DNA of 64,000 nt from Stictocephala bisonia (taxonomy: Eukaryota; Arthropoda; Insecta; Hemiptera; Membracidae), in contig JAQJVL010000329.1 of assembly GCA_035578905.1 (NCBI GenBank), forward strand, positions 62,001-126,000, written 5' to 3'. This document shows positions 37,801 through 49,707 of the stretch, piece after piece (within the stretch, counting starts at the first letter, position 1; every line of letters begins with the position of its first letter). The translations under genes were made by a program, and so were the position numbers. The notes under the pieces are model-generated. The model was not told the origin of the DNA. It searched no databases and worked only from the letters and a program-made list of their open reading frames with translations.

Positions 37801-39823
37801 TGCAAGGTTTTGATGTTTGCGTTACCTCGCCTCTCGTAGAATATCCTAGGCTGACATGGGATCAATGTCGCTGAGGTAAAACGAATATTGTTGAACCAAC
37901 GTTACTTGCAAGGTTTTGATGTTTGCGTTACCTCGCCTCTCGTTGAATATCCTAGGCTGACATGGGATCAATGTCGCTGAGGTAAAATGAATATTGAACC
38001 AACGTTAATTGCAGGGTTTTGATGTTTGCGTTACCTCGCCTCTCGTAGAATATCCTAGGCCGACATGGGATCAATGTAGCTGAGGTAAAATGAATATTGA
38101 ACCAACGTTACTTGCAGGGTTTTGATGTTTGCGTTACCTCGCCTCTCGTTGAATATCCTAGGCTGACATGGGATCAATGTCGCTGAGGTAAAATGAATAT
38201 TGAACCAACGTTACTTGCAGGGTTTTGATGTTTGCGTTACCTCGCCTCTCGTAGAATATCCTAGGCTGACATGGGATCAATGTCGCTGAGGTAAAACGAA
38301 TATTGAACCAACGTTACTTGCAAGGTTTTGATGTTTGCATTACCTCGCCTCTTGTAGAATATCCTAGGCTGACATGGTATCAATGTCGCTGAGGTAAAAT
38401 GAATATTGAACCAACGTTACTTGCAGGGTTTTGATATTTGCGTTACCTCGCCTCTTGTAGAATATACTAGGCTGACATGGGATCAATGTCGCTGAGGTAA
38501 AATGAATATTGAACCAACGTTACTTGCAAGGTTTTGATGTTTGCGTTACCTCGCCTCTCGTAGAATATCCTAGGCTGACATGGGATCAATGTCGTCGAGG
38601 TAAAACGAATATAGAACAAACTTTACTTACAGGGTTTTGATATTTGCGTTACCTCGCCTCTCGTAGAATATCCTAGGCTGACATGGGATCAATGTCGCTG
38701 AGGTAAAATTAATATAGATAAAACTTTACTTACAGAGTTTTGATATTTGCGTTACCTCGCCTTTCGTATAATATCCTAGGCTGACATGGGATCAATGTCG
38801 TTGAGGTAAAATGAATATTGAACCAACGTTACTTGCAAGGTTTTGATGTTTGCGTTACCTCGCCTCTTGTAGAATATCCTAGGCTGACATGGGATCAATG
38901 TCGCTGAGGTAAAATGAATATTGAACCAACGTTACTTGCAAGGTTTTGATGTTTGCGTTACCTCGCCTCTCGTAGAATATCCTAGGCTGACATGGGATCA
39001 ATGTCGCTGAGGTAAAACGAATATTGTTGAACCAACGTTACTTGCAAGGTTTTGATGTTTGCGTTACCTCGCCTCTCGTTGAATATCCTAGGCTGACATG
39101 GGATCAATGTCGCTGAGGTAAAATGAATATTGAACCAACGTTAATTGCAGGGTTTTGATGTTTGCGTTACCTCGCCTCTCGTAGAATATCCTAGGCCGAC
39201 ATGGGATCAATGTAGCTGAGGTAAAATTAATATTGAACCAACGTTACTTGCAGGGTTTTGATGTTTGCGTTACCTCGCCTCTCGTTGAATATCCTAGGCT
39301 GACATGGGATCAATGTCGCTGAGGTAAAATGAATATTGAACCAACGTTACTTGCAGGGTTTTGATGTTTGCGTTACCTCGCCTCTCGTAGAATATCCTAG
39401 GCTGACATGGGATCAATGTAGCTGAGGTAAAATGAATATTGAACCAACGTTACTTGCAGGGTTTTGATGTTTGCGTTACCTCGCCTCTCGTAGAATATCC
39501 TAGGCTGACATGGGATCAATGTCGCTGAGGTAAAATGAATATTGAACCAACGTTACTTACAGAGTTTTGATATTTGCGTTACCTCGCCTCTCGTAGAATA
39601 TCCTAGGCTGACATGGGATCAATATCGTCGAGGTAACATGAATATTGAACCAACGTTACTTGCAGGGTTTTGATATTTGCGTTACCTCGCCTCTCGTAGA
39701 ATATCCTTGGCTGACATGGGATCAATATCGTCAAAGTAAATTGATAGATAGGGGTTTAAAGATTGTGTTGCTTCACTTCTCTTGGAATATTCTAGGCTTA
39801 TATGTGATCAATTTCACTGAAGT
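34884..39823. repeat. 103-bp satellite with a 1757-bp higher-order repeat, about 47 copies
   Basis: The unit beginning gaatattgaaccaacgttac repeats every 103 bp (34885, 34988 and so on). Landmarks recur 1757 bp apart: the rare gacatggtatc at 36614 and 38371, and the 3-base insertion gttgaacc at 37261 and 39018. 1757 equals 17 units plus two 3-base insertions, so a 17-mer block was copied. Both array edges are more diverged than the centre, the usual pattern when unequal exchange homogenises the middle. Single units carry inner dyads such as atcctaggct. Open frames at the edges are not genes. Confidence 0.95.
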
Positions 39824-40278
39824 AATACACATTTTCCCTTCTGTAACGTATCTATGGTTTACTATGATACATTCAACTTCATTTGAGTTAGACATATTAC
39901 TTAATTGTCAACAAGGCTACTCCTACGGTGGCTCAAACTTCCGTTTCACTTTTGTATGACACAGTTTTTCAGGACTGATTCAGTATTCTTCATAGCAAGA
40001 GTGGTTTGAAGACTAGGTTTGACCATAACAACAGTAAAGGTGGTTTGAAGACTTGGTTTGACCAAGCTTCATACTGTACTTGGAGCTATTCAGATGCGTT
40101 TTTCTGTATTTAATGTGGATTGTTGCGGGTCCTCTGGAAGGGTCTTGCCACACTCTTGGTGTATGATGCAACAGTACGATTTGCGTCCTACATGGATTTA
40201 CAGAACCGTTTTAAAAGCATCGTGACAGCCTTCTTAAAAACAAACGCCATATTGCAACATGGGTATATAGCTAATCCT
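39824..40278. other. Unassigned spacer
   Basis: Contains a short degenerate duplication (aagagtggtttgaagac and aaggtggtttgaagac, 39998-40065). No gene was recognised. Confidence 0.45.
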
Positions 40279-41043
40279 TCCTTATATATAATACGAGAAG
40301 CCGGTTTTTTTTTCTAACGTAACTCCTCCTTTATTTACTTATAAATTTTAACTATTGAGTTATCAAACTATTTACCCCTTTTTTAGTTGTGCAGTAAGGT
40401 CTCCATTGTTTAATATTTTTATCCTGAAGGGCACGGGAAGCCATTAGATCACGTTTTTCGGCCATAAGAATAACACGAAGAGAGATTTATGTTTGTAAAA
40501 GAGTAACATATGTATAAATGTACACAATTATGTTTATGAAATGTTATTCATTATTAAGACGCCGATCGTCAAGATGTGGGCGAATACGTGGGGCGAGTGA
40601 GTGTAGATGAACGAATGTAGTCATTGTTACTAACTAAGTTTGACTGTTCCTCAGAAAGAGCTATTAATTAATAACCCAATAGATAGGGTTACTAAGATAT
40701 CTACAAATTCAATAGATAGATTCAATTCTCTTCTCTTCTTTCTTTCTTTCCAAGTTTCTTCAGACATCCAGTATTTCTTGAGATAGTTTTTATAGCCAAG
40801 CATATTTTTTTCCCCTCTTGATAAGTTTCCTTGCCTATTCCCCACATTTCCTCCACACTATATAGTTGGTATCCACTGTTCTCAAGAACTTCTAGACGGT
40901 TTTGGAGCTAAAATATAAAACTGTCCCTCATGTTTCCGTCTTTCAGTCTATTTATGTCCAGTATGCCACCACTCCTACTGGACGAGAATCATGTGCATGA
41001 GTGACGGGGGTTAGCACTCGAAGCGTGGAGGGGTTTCCTCTAG
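40279..41043 (+). mobile_element. Non-autonomous Helitron
   Basis: Starts TCCTTATATATAATACG at 40279 and ends CTAG at 41040-41043, followed by T. The 5' 220 bp align with the 5' parts at 1752 (minus) and 44097. The interior holds an inserted SINE copy (40555-40705), which explains the greater length. The 3' hairpin is degraded (gcactcgaagcgtgg). No coding capacity. Confidence 0.7.
40555..40705 (-). mobile_element. SINE family B copy inside a Helitron
   Basis: The body blocks (ctgaggaac, then attaataaatt-like sequence and the ttgtag region) match the copies at 13315 and 41300. The tRNA-like head is missing. It lies within the Helitron at 40279-41043, so it inserted after or was captured by that element. 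Confidence 0.55.
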
Positions 41044-41299
41044 TTTTTAAAACTAGATTAAACTAAAAAATTTTTTATGTATCTAATCAATTTCGTTGGA
41101 AAGGAATAATTTCATTTGGTCAGCTATTGAGGATAAAATCAAAAGTACCGTTAGTAACTAGACCAAGTTTCAAATACAGTTTAAGACCATTTCCACACAA
41201 TATTTTACTAAAAAAAAAATTATTTTTACTTTAATTTAAATCCAGTTGTTGTGTTGCTTACATCGATGTATTACATAAGGCGTTTATGTATCGATGTAT

Positions 41300-41470
41300 A
41301 CGTTGTGCGTATTTTAAGGCGAATATGAATAATTGTATGAGTGTAGGATGAGTGTGGTCTGGATACTAACTGAGTTCGTCTGTTCCTCAGAAAGGGTCAT
41401 TTATTAATAGCTCAATAGCCAAGGCAACTAAGGGACCTACAACTTTACGTGGAATCCGAACCACAAAGTT
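41300..41470 (-). mobile_element. SINE family B copy
   Basis: On the minus strand it begins with gtggttcggattccacgt (B-box and T-arm) and continues through the same body as the copy at 13315, ending near gtattttaaggcg. The 5' part of the tRNA-like head is lost. Confidence 0.6.
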
Positions 41471-41739
41471 AGGTTGTAACAAACTATACCTCGCAAATTA
41501 TCATACTTTTAGCTCACTTTCAATAAATGGTTAACAGGATTAAGGCTAGGGGTTAAAGAGTACCCATCACGTTATAATATTTAAATAAAATGTTATATAT
41601 CACTTGCCGAGCTTGGTCTGCGTACAAATGTATACAGCTGATTTAGTAACCGCAATGTATCTAAACTTATACTAAAAGTATTTATTCTAAAAATGTAATC
41701 TATAACAGCTTAATTCAACAATATTCGCCCTGAGGTGCC

Positions 41740-42395
41740 TCTCGTCATTTTGAGTCCAGGATGAGCTATGGATATTCTTCTGGGGTTTCTTCAGCGCTCA
41801 TTCTTTTGAAAGAGTTTTTCGTCTCCAGAAGAGGGCTCTAAGGTTTGTCTGGGGATTGCAACAATCACAGAGCTGTAGGGAGGTCTTCCGATCAAGTTAT
41901 ACTCTTACTTTAGCATGCCTTTTTATTTTTTTAATTATTAGAATGCAGCAGTTTTTATTTAAAAAAGTTTGTCTTTTATGTCTTAGAACACTCTTACAGC
42001 ACAAGACACAAACATAATCTGGTTATCAATAAATTTAGATTGTCATTGTTTAAAAATTCTTTATTCTGCCTTGGACCAAAAATATTTAACTCTCCTCCTC
42101 ACCATATAAAAACACAAATTAGCTTGAAATCATTTAAAATTCTTTTAAAAGACCACTTGATCGGGGGCGCTTATTACAATCATGAAGAAGGTCTCGAGGA
42201 GGCCCATTTGGAATCCAGATGGGTCACCATCATGATATAAATCAGTTTATTATTATTATTATTGTTATCTTTTTTGATGATCGTGATTTTTAAATTTATA
42301 TTTTGTGATATATGTATGTTTGTATCATATATTAATTAACATGCATGGAAAACTGTAATATATTCTATTGCGTCATTAAATAAATTGAAAATTGA
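41740..42395 (+). pseudogene. 3' end of a non-LTR retrotransposon
   Basis: Plus-strand pieces read as the C-terminal part downstream of RT: SRMSYG near 41755, then HSYSTRHKHNLVI near 41985, and an open piece 42040-42240 with LGPKIFNSPPHHIK and FKILLKDHL, a well-known ending of jockey/CR1-type proteins. Two frameshifts or stops separate the pieces. A TTATTATTATT run and AATAAA-rich tail follow. The endonuclease and RT core are absent: a 5'-truncated, dead copy. Confidence 0.75.
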
Positions 42396-42914
42396 AATAA
42401 AATGCAAAGCCCTGGCTGACTGACTCACTCATCACTAATTCTCCAACTTCCCATGTCATAAGAGCTGACATTTTGTACACAGAACAACTAAAGTGTTTTC
42501 ATCTTGATAAAGTACTCCTAAGGGGTAGGAACCGCCCCTAAAAGATTTTTCCAAAAGGGTAATATTGGGTTAATTTTAGTAAATTAATAACACCTGTTTT
42601 GTAAATAAATAAACATGTTTATTTTGTATGTTTGACATTACCCTGTTGATGCATTAAGAGTTTAATCTTCAGTTGTAAACAAACAAAAAAATTAACACGT
42701 TTGAAATAGGCTAAGTAATATCATTGGGTGTTTATGATAATAAATAGGTAGTAATGCAAGTAATGTTAGTGAGATGCTGTAAATATATGTAATATTGTGA
42801 TTTTACGCTATACAGTTAACCTACTATTATTTGTAGTCAAAAGTCACATGCCGAGGTGTATCGAGCGCAGCGGGGGCCAGGGTTGGGTGTGAAGCGTGCA
42901 GGAGTGTCCCCTAG
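42396..42914 (+). mobile_element. Non-autonomous Helitron
   Basis: Ends CTAG at 42911-42914 followed by T; the preceding 310 bp align with the 3' parts of the elements at 1048 (inverted) and 44097. The 5' part differs (ctgactgactcactcatcac), a start resembling other arthropod Helitrons, so it may be a different subfamily or a chimera. The exact 5' end is uncertain. It sits against the tail of a LINE fragment. Confidence 0.65.
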
Positions 42915-44096
42915 TCACATATCAATTTGACTATTTTTTTCTATAGGTAATTTATAAGACGTGAAGTGGTACTAAAAAATTAATATTACTGCCTTACAAA
43001 TTGACCTAATTTTAGTGTAAAAAGTGAATAGTCAATTTTCAGTTTGTTTTCGAACAGGTAATTTTACTTTAAACAAATTACGTGTAAATTTATAAATTTC
43101 CGTTAAGAGTATATCAAATGCGTAGTTTCATGCTGTAATTATTGTGCAGCGTGATCCAGTAACAACATCTTAAGTACATTTTATGTAATCAAATGAGGAC
43201 ATGCCCGTTAAAAAGAAAATGTAACTTAAAAGAATTTTATTTTTTCGTGCTTAAATAAGTACTTATCAAGATTTATTTGCTTGAGAATTAACTATTCAAA
43301 TGTGTTGTATTTCTGTAGAGGCACTTTATTGACGGCCAATCGTCGTGTTTGCTCCGTCACTCCATGTGTTTGTTGATGTTTGTTTAACTGAAACAAACAG
43401 TCTAGCCATCAAGAAGCACGCAAACAGAAATGTGAAGATTATCACGCAATAAATATCATGCGATAACCTGTTCCCTTCACATGCGGCGACTTTCCGCCAA
43501 AACAGACTTGTGTGGCGAGTCCCCGCTTTGAGTTTCAAACTAGGGATCACTTGCGCAACGATTTCATTGCTATGTGGACTTTGTACCGACTCCGTAAGAG
43601 GTACGAAGTAACAAAACTTAATGGATCATCTATAAACGAGCTCATTAGAACTAAATGAATTAAACAAATCGTGCGTTCAAATGCGTTCATGAATAACAAG
43701 ACTAAGAAACAAGTTTTATCTAAATATGGTATATTACATAACTAACAGAACCTGTTTAACATCAACACTTACAAATCTGCAATCGTGTTCAACCAGTTAA
43801 ATTATTGTTTACTAGGCCAACGTCGAGATAGTTTACTTATTTTTAACCAATTGCTTTAAACTTTAAATTTAAACAATAATGTTTAAAACTCATAAAAACT
43901 CGTTCGTTTGTCTAATCCTAACACATTAATATACAAGTGAAGTAAAAATAAACAAATTAATATTTATGAAATAAGTATAAGCTGTACTTTATTGATGGAA
44001 CCATAACTAACCTCTCCATCTACCTCAACAAATTTGCTGTACGTTTTTAAATCTGAGACAAAAAGTTAGACATACATTTATGTTGTTGAGCATAAA
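42915..44096. other. Non-coding stretch with one weak ORF
   Basis: Mostly AT-rich. A minus-strand open frame at 43326-43550 (74 codons) contains a hydrophobic stretch (CVIIFTFLFACFLMARLFV) in a GC-richer block with possible membrane character, but no start context, splice structure or family could be shown. It is left as an unsupported candidate. Confidence 0.35.
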
Positions 44097-44785
44097 GCTT
44101 TATATATATAATACGTGAAGCCGTTTCTTGTCAACGCAACTCCTTCTTTACTTCTTGACTAATTTAAACGGTTGAGTTGTCAAAAAAATTGCCTCTCTTC
44201 ATAGTTGTGCAATATTGATAATATTGTCACCCCGAAGAGTACGGGAAGCCCTCAAAGTACGTTTTTCGGCCTTAAGAGTTACATGGAGAGAGATGTAAAT
44301 GAATCGAAAATTAACAGCGGATCAAATGTAAATATTGATTTCCTAGAAGTTTTAAAGTTGTTGGAATGTAAACAATGGTGTTTGTAATATTTAGGATGTT
44401 AGATCGTTCATAATGTTAAACCAGGATATAAGCGTGGTTTTGTTCACATTTAATTAATTATAGGCCTCCGCTCTACTGGACTTGAAGGTTTAAATTGTAA
44501 TTAAATGCAGTTATATTATTTATTTAATTAATCTTCAGTTGTAAAAAAAAAAAAAAAATAAATAAAAAAAAAAAAAAATAAAATAAAATGAATACGGTTG
44601 AAATAGGCTAAGTAATATAGTTGAGCGTTTATAAAAATAAATAGGTATCACTGCACGTAATGTGGATGAGATATTGCAAATAAATTTAATATCCTGATTT
44701 TACGTTCCCCCACTAATTTTGTAGTACAGGCCGACGTGTATCGAGCACAGGGTTGGCACGTGACGCGTGCAGGGGTGTCCCTTGG
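44097..44785 (+). mobile_element. Non-autonomous Helitron
   Basis: The 5' end tatatatataatacgtgaag and following 210 bp match the Helitron starts at 40279 and 1752. The 3' 250 bp match the other copies and contain the hairpin gcacg-tgacg-cgtgc. The terminus reads cccttggt rather than CTAG, so the last bases have mutated. The middle contains an A-rich run (44535-44590). Confidence 0.7.
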
Positions 44786-45880
44786 TATATTATTATTTTA
44801 TTTCCTACAATACGTTTATTAAGAGGACTAATAGTTACTAAGATTATGATGATAGTTGAAGATTCGCCGGTACTCATTCCTGTAGACTGCTATAGAGGAC
44901 TAGAGGAACAAATTTACTTTTTCTGTATAGTATTTTTTCTTATAAAACAATGGTTACCAACTAATGAATCCATTTACTTATTAAAATGACGGTAAAAAAT
45001 TTAATAACATACCTTGTTTATTGACATGATTGAAAATTTTCTTCTGCATGTCTGCAAATTCACATTTGTGCGGCATTTTCAATTACATATTTTTAGCAAA
45101 AACCTTTCCAGCAAAACATTGCCATCTATTTATTTTTAAAAGATTAGAATTCCAATAAAAATTTCGGCAATTCTTGATTGGTCAGTATAACGAAATTGCC
45201 AATAATTTGGGATCAGTTTGAAATATGGTTAACGATATTTGAGTCGTTAAAAAGGGGCAATATTTCGTCGAATTACTGTTTAGACGTAATATATTTTAAT
45301 AAAACACTTCTCTCTCCAACACAATCCATCCTGGGTCCAGGACCTTGAATCTGGAGCACGATAGACGTGAGAATGTTTGCATATCGTCCTGTCTGGAGCA
45401 CAAAGGACCGTTACTGGGCCACCGGGCTGACGAACAGCACAATCATCGACACAACTTGTGTTTGTTCAGCACATCTGGAATGACAGACGCGTCCAAGGTA
45501 AATAGTATCCAAGAATAGTGCAAAGAAAACAAACCATAATATTTTGGCGAAATCAGTAAGACTGGTAAAAATAATTTGTGATTTGTTTTATACTAATTTT
45601 AAATCCACACAATGCATTTTAAAGACTGCATACCAACATATTTGAATCCAAAATGCTATTGAACGTTTTCTATAGTTAAAATATTCACTCGATATACAAT
45701 CAGACGTATTGTCTCACAATCATTAAAAAAATCACTAGTAAGTACTTTGACTTTGAAAGTAGTCTCCAAATTATTTCGTCCAGTGACTGATGCTGAGTTA
45801 GAGCTAATTATTCTTTAATTAAAGTCAAAATACTCTTCTGGTACATACGGAATATCGAGTTTCCTTCTCAAAAACATCTA
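44786..45880. other. Unassigned region with a GC-richer exon-like block
   Basis: AT-rich except about 45320-45500, where one plus-strand frame (45349-45480) stays open and reads WSTKDRYWATG and TTCVCSAHL, ending in a stop shortly before AAG|GTAAAT at 45496-45497, a good donor-like site. The Cys-x-Cys-xx-His-Leu pattern recalls the GPS motif of adhesion receptors, but stops on both sides and the lack of neighbours make this weak. Confidence 0.3.
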
Positions 45881-47390
45881 TACGTGCATTTTAGATCACG
45901 TGATTTACCTTTTTAATGATTCCTTATCTTCTGGTGTTTCCCTGATACGTGCATTTGAGATCAATTGATTTACCTTTTTAATGAGTCCTTATCTTCTGGT
46001 GTTTCCTTGAGGTTTATAAAACTGCCAAGCTGGTGTCTGTTTTGAAAAAAAGCGACAAAAGTTGTGCAAATAATTAGCGACCAATATTCATGCTCTGTTC
46101 AATATCAAAATTATTAGAGAAATTAATCTACACAAGGCTTTATGACCATCTTAACAGATTCAATAACTTTCTTTCTAATCAGTATATGTTCAGAGCTGGT
46201 CACTATACAACTGATGCCTTCATTGACTTTATCAACGAAATCTTAAGTGACTTGGACCAACGAGAGCATACCCTTGGGGTTTTTTTTGTGATCATTCAAA
46301 ACCTTTTGACCGAGTCAACCATACCTTTTTTGTTATAAGGTGAAAAAAATATGTAGTTCACGGTGTCTCCATTCAATGGATCATTCCTTGCTTGTCAAAT
46401 AGAACAAAAAAATGTTTAAAGTGGCTGGGATTCGATTTGATTGTACAAAGGTTAGCTGTGGAGTTCATCAGGGCAGTTTTTTTCTTGGACCTTTAATCTT
46501 CTTGATTTATACTAATGATGCAGGTGCAAGTATTCTTTTGGCAAAACCAATTTTATATGCAGACGACATGACAATGTTGTTTCGAGGCTCAAGAAACTAC
46601 TTGGGAAAGAGGGGTTTTTACTCAATCACATAATTTAAAAGCTCTTTATCCAATAATGGCATAGTTTTAGTTCTGAAAAAAAGTTTTTATTAACTTTTTG
46701 ATAAAAAATAAATTCCGTCTTGATGTGGGATCTTTTGAAATTGCGAAGGTAACTTCGGTAAAGTTTTTTGACCTGATCATTGACTGTGGTCTTGCTTGGT
46801 CTGCTCATGTGTCAGAACTCTGTGGTAAGCTCAGTCGAGTCGCTTTGCTATTAAGACATTACGTTCAGCATTAGGCACCAAAAGCATGCTATTGGTTTAA
46901 CACGGTGTTTTTCATCTGTAATGTTCTGTGGTGTTGAGGTATTGGCTGCATCCTGTGGCTCTTCTGCTGCATCAAAAGTATTTTTGTAAGAGAAGAGAGC
47001 TGTTTGTATTATTAATAGACTCACTCCATTGAGCTCATGTAGGAATGTTTTGAGGATCCAAATTTGATCACTATTTCTTCTCTTTACGTCTAAAAGGCCA
47101 TTTATGCTACAATTCACAAACGGTCTGACAACAAAACTACTAGGTCTGACTATTAGGAGATTCCCAACACAACATGGCGTCAACCAGTGCACCCCAAAAC
47201 ATCACCTGGGAGTGTGTTGCCGTTGTGTGCTGGAACAGACCGCCATCGGAGCTCAGATGTTGCAATAAAACGAGTTTCCTCTCTTGTCTAAAATCCTTTT
47301 TTATCCAAAAAGAATATTATAACTTAAGCGAATTTATTTATGGCAGAGACAACATTGTTGCCTGTATTGTTTATATAGCTTAGTATTGAT
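45881..47390 (+). pseudogene. Degraded non-LTR retrotransposon (jockey/CR1-like RT)
   Basis: Plus-strand frames read SISKLLEKLIYTRL and NQYMFRAGH (46090-46200), then VHQGSFFLGPLIFLIYTND and ILYADDMTMLF (46455-46590) with the catalytic YADD intact, then SAHVSELCGKLSRV (near 46800) and LRCCNKTSFLSCLKSFF (near 47250) at the C-terminus. Frameshifts and stops separate the parts, and the endonuclease is missing. The 5' side carries a 65-bp tandem duplication (45881-46010). The gene is dead but less decayed than the element at 30885. Confidence 0.8.
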
Positions 47391-49081
47391 TGTGTTTTAC
47401 ATTTTATACACATGTATATTAATATATAATTTGATTTCCGTTAACAAATTGGACAATTGATACGTAACATATTTTACTTTATTAAATAAACGGTTTTGCT
47501 TGACTATTACTATCGCGTTAGGCAATAATTGTTAGTAACTACAACTCAACAGTTACGACTCTCGACAGATATGGGGGAATAGCGTTATTTTCTATGGACA
47601 AAATAAATAACACTGTGGTACATGCCAACATACGCCTTGTATACAGCACATATTGTTCATTCTTTGCATATCACGGACCTTTAAATCAAAAGTTATCACG
47701 CTTTGTAAATGTTTTTATTCAGAAATTGTTCATGCGTAGTTATTATGCTGCTCGAGAAATTAGCGTTGAATCAAATTGTGTTGTGTTAAGACTTAGAAAT
47801 GAGCAAGGAATGGCAGGTATTTCCGAAACTTATGGTATTTCATTAGATTAGCATGTAGAGTGGGTTGGTGTGTTTTTCGTTGCAAAATATGTTTCATGAT
47901 TTTCAAGAACTTTACCGTAGGCATACTTAATTTTACAAACATTAACATAATTTAAGATACCGGGCAAAAGTTAAGTATAGTATGATTTGTAGACTATATT
48001 TATTTTGTAAAACATAATCAGCTATAAATATGTGTATTACCAATCTACCAGCCCTTAACTGTCTCATCAAGACAAATAAGGGTAACACTAGACTTATGTT
48101 TTTACAGTGCGATCATAAAATATTATTGTACGGTCTAGGCGTGCTCGCTGGTTTACCGGCAAACAGCGGTTCTGTTCCGTTAGTGTTATTATTGTTCTTG
48201 TAGCCTTTAAAAATTCTACCAGAGTAATTTTAATTCAATGCCCGTGTTGAAATAGAGCTGAGAAGCCAGGTGCATCATACACATTGCTGAGAGGCTTCCA
48301 AGGCCATAGTTATTCAGCCTGGCTGTGTCACAGGTGTACAATGTACATAGGTTTGTCCACGGTAGCTAGAATAACACTCCTTACCGTGGGAATACCTTTG
48401 TACAGTGTATGTCATAAAGGCCTTTAGTATTTATTTCATTGATCAATCTCTATTATTCACTGGAATACGTTTTGATTGTTGAGTACCATTCTGATAATGT
48501 TACAACATGCGCATGTAATAGTCAAGTTTTTATGTTAAATTATTTTCTTAAACGTTGCAGATAAATGCACAACGCATCCGCTTACAATCCTCAAACCTAG
48601 CCTTTCGGTGATGACCGCACGAAGTCTTACTTACATCATTTACCGCAATAAACGCTTCGAGCATTTATGACGTGTTATTGCGTTATTGTTATCGGTGTCT
48701 AGAGTTTTAATGTTGTAGTTTTACAACAGTTATTGTCATATGACGTGAGGTTTCAAGTTTCTTGACTGATGTGTTGTATTTTATTTCCACATTTTTTACT
48801 GTTATTTTATTTTTATTTGTGATCGTACAAAACATTTGTAAATATATACAAACAATTCGTCAGTACATTCTTTAAAAAACAATAAAAAAGAAAGATATGT
48901 ACATATACATCTAAATATGTATATGAGTGTTTTGCATACTATAGATTAAACTTAAAGCCTATAACTATAGAGTGTTATAAGCAAGCCATTAGATTAAACT
49001 TAAATATTATTTTCAAACCAAAATTTCACTACAAAACACTGAAAAATGGACAAATTAAAAAAATTTTTAAATTGGAAAACA
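47391..49081. other. Non-coding stretch with a hairpin
   Basis: Contains an unrecognised 85-codon plus-strand open frame (47594-47851) with no domain, and an imperfect hairpin at 48336-48410 (left acataggtttgtccacggta, right taccgtgggaatacctttgt). The rest is AT-rich with nothing recognisable. Confidence 0.4.
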
Positions 49082-49087
49082 TTTATT
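49082..49087 (-). promoter_or_regulatory. Polyadenylation signal AATAAA
   Basis: AATAAA on the minus strand about 115 bases after the stop codon of the hexapeptide-repeat gene; suitable spacing for its 3' end. Confidence 0.55.
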
Positions 49088-49202
49088 TGTATTAGTAAAA
49101 ATGTTTAACTTAAATAAAAAATAAAAACGTGCTACAATTTGACTTAATTTTAACTGATTCGGTGTAATATCTATTTTATAAAAGGGGTCTTTGATTACAA
49201 GA

Positions 49203-49707
49203 TCAAGAAGATCCATTTGGCTGTACAGTGACAGAAATTTCAGGAGTAGATGTGCTGAAGATCTGTCCTCTGTCCAGTATCTGTCCTCCGTTCAGAATTT
49301 GTCTTCTTTCTAAGATCTGTCCTCTATCAAGAACTTGCCCTCTGTCTAGAACAGACCCTGTGTTTAGAAGCTGCCCTCTGTCCAGAATCGAGCCGGAGTT
49401 CAGAAGCTGTCCTCTATCAAGGATCTGACCTCCATTCAGTAGTTGTCCTCTGTCAAAAAACTGTCCTCCGCTCAGCAACTGTCCTCCGTTCAGCAACTGC
49501 CCTCCGTTCAGCAACTGCCCTCTGTCCAGGACTTGCCCTCTGTTAGAAAACTGTCCCCTGTCAAATGATGTGCCGAGTCCGAAGCTGGTTTGATACCGCA
49601 CATCCTCTGGGTACAGACGGTAAATGTCGTTAATCTGTTGGTCCAGACCGTTGGGAAAGGATCTGTAATCTGAGTATTGGTTTGGGTATCTCCGGAAATC
49701 ATCGAAT
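49203..49707 (-). CDS. Secreted hexapeptide-repeat protein, last exon (exon 3)
   Basis: The exon begins after a good acceptor (tgattgtttatttcag at 49708) and ends with stop TGA at 49203-49205. Joined in phase to exon 2 (split Arg codon AG+A), it gives RFDDFRRYPNQYSDYR, a linker rich in Tyr, Asp and Pro, then 17 consecutive hexapeptides (about residues 102-203 of 222) of the form [LIVF][LF][DN][RG]GQ, such as LLNGGQ and ILDRGQ, and a 19-residue tail with STSTPEISVTVQPNGSS. The strict 6-residue period with two hydrophobic residues and fixed Gly-Gln suggests a regular extracellular structure (beta-solenoid or structural, cuticle or silk-like protein); this is inference. I do not recognise the family. 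The 18-bp coding repeat keeps frame throughout, with synonymous changes, which favours a real gene. Codon use is GC-richer than the surroundings. Confidence 0.8.

Noticed and set aside
39645..39959. 104-codon plus-strand open frame
   Set aside because: First half is the edge of the 103-bp satellite; the rest has no recognisable features.
43326..43550. Minus-strand frame with a hydrophobic segment, candidate membrane protein
   Set aside because: No start context, splice evidence or family resemblance; noted only in the region description.
49228..49428. Plus-strand frame rich in CPLSRI repeats
   Set aside because: Antisense shadow of the hexapeptide-coding exon; the minus frame has splice sites, a stop context and a signal peptide.
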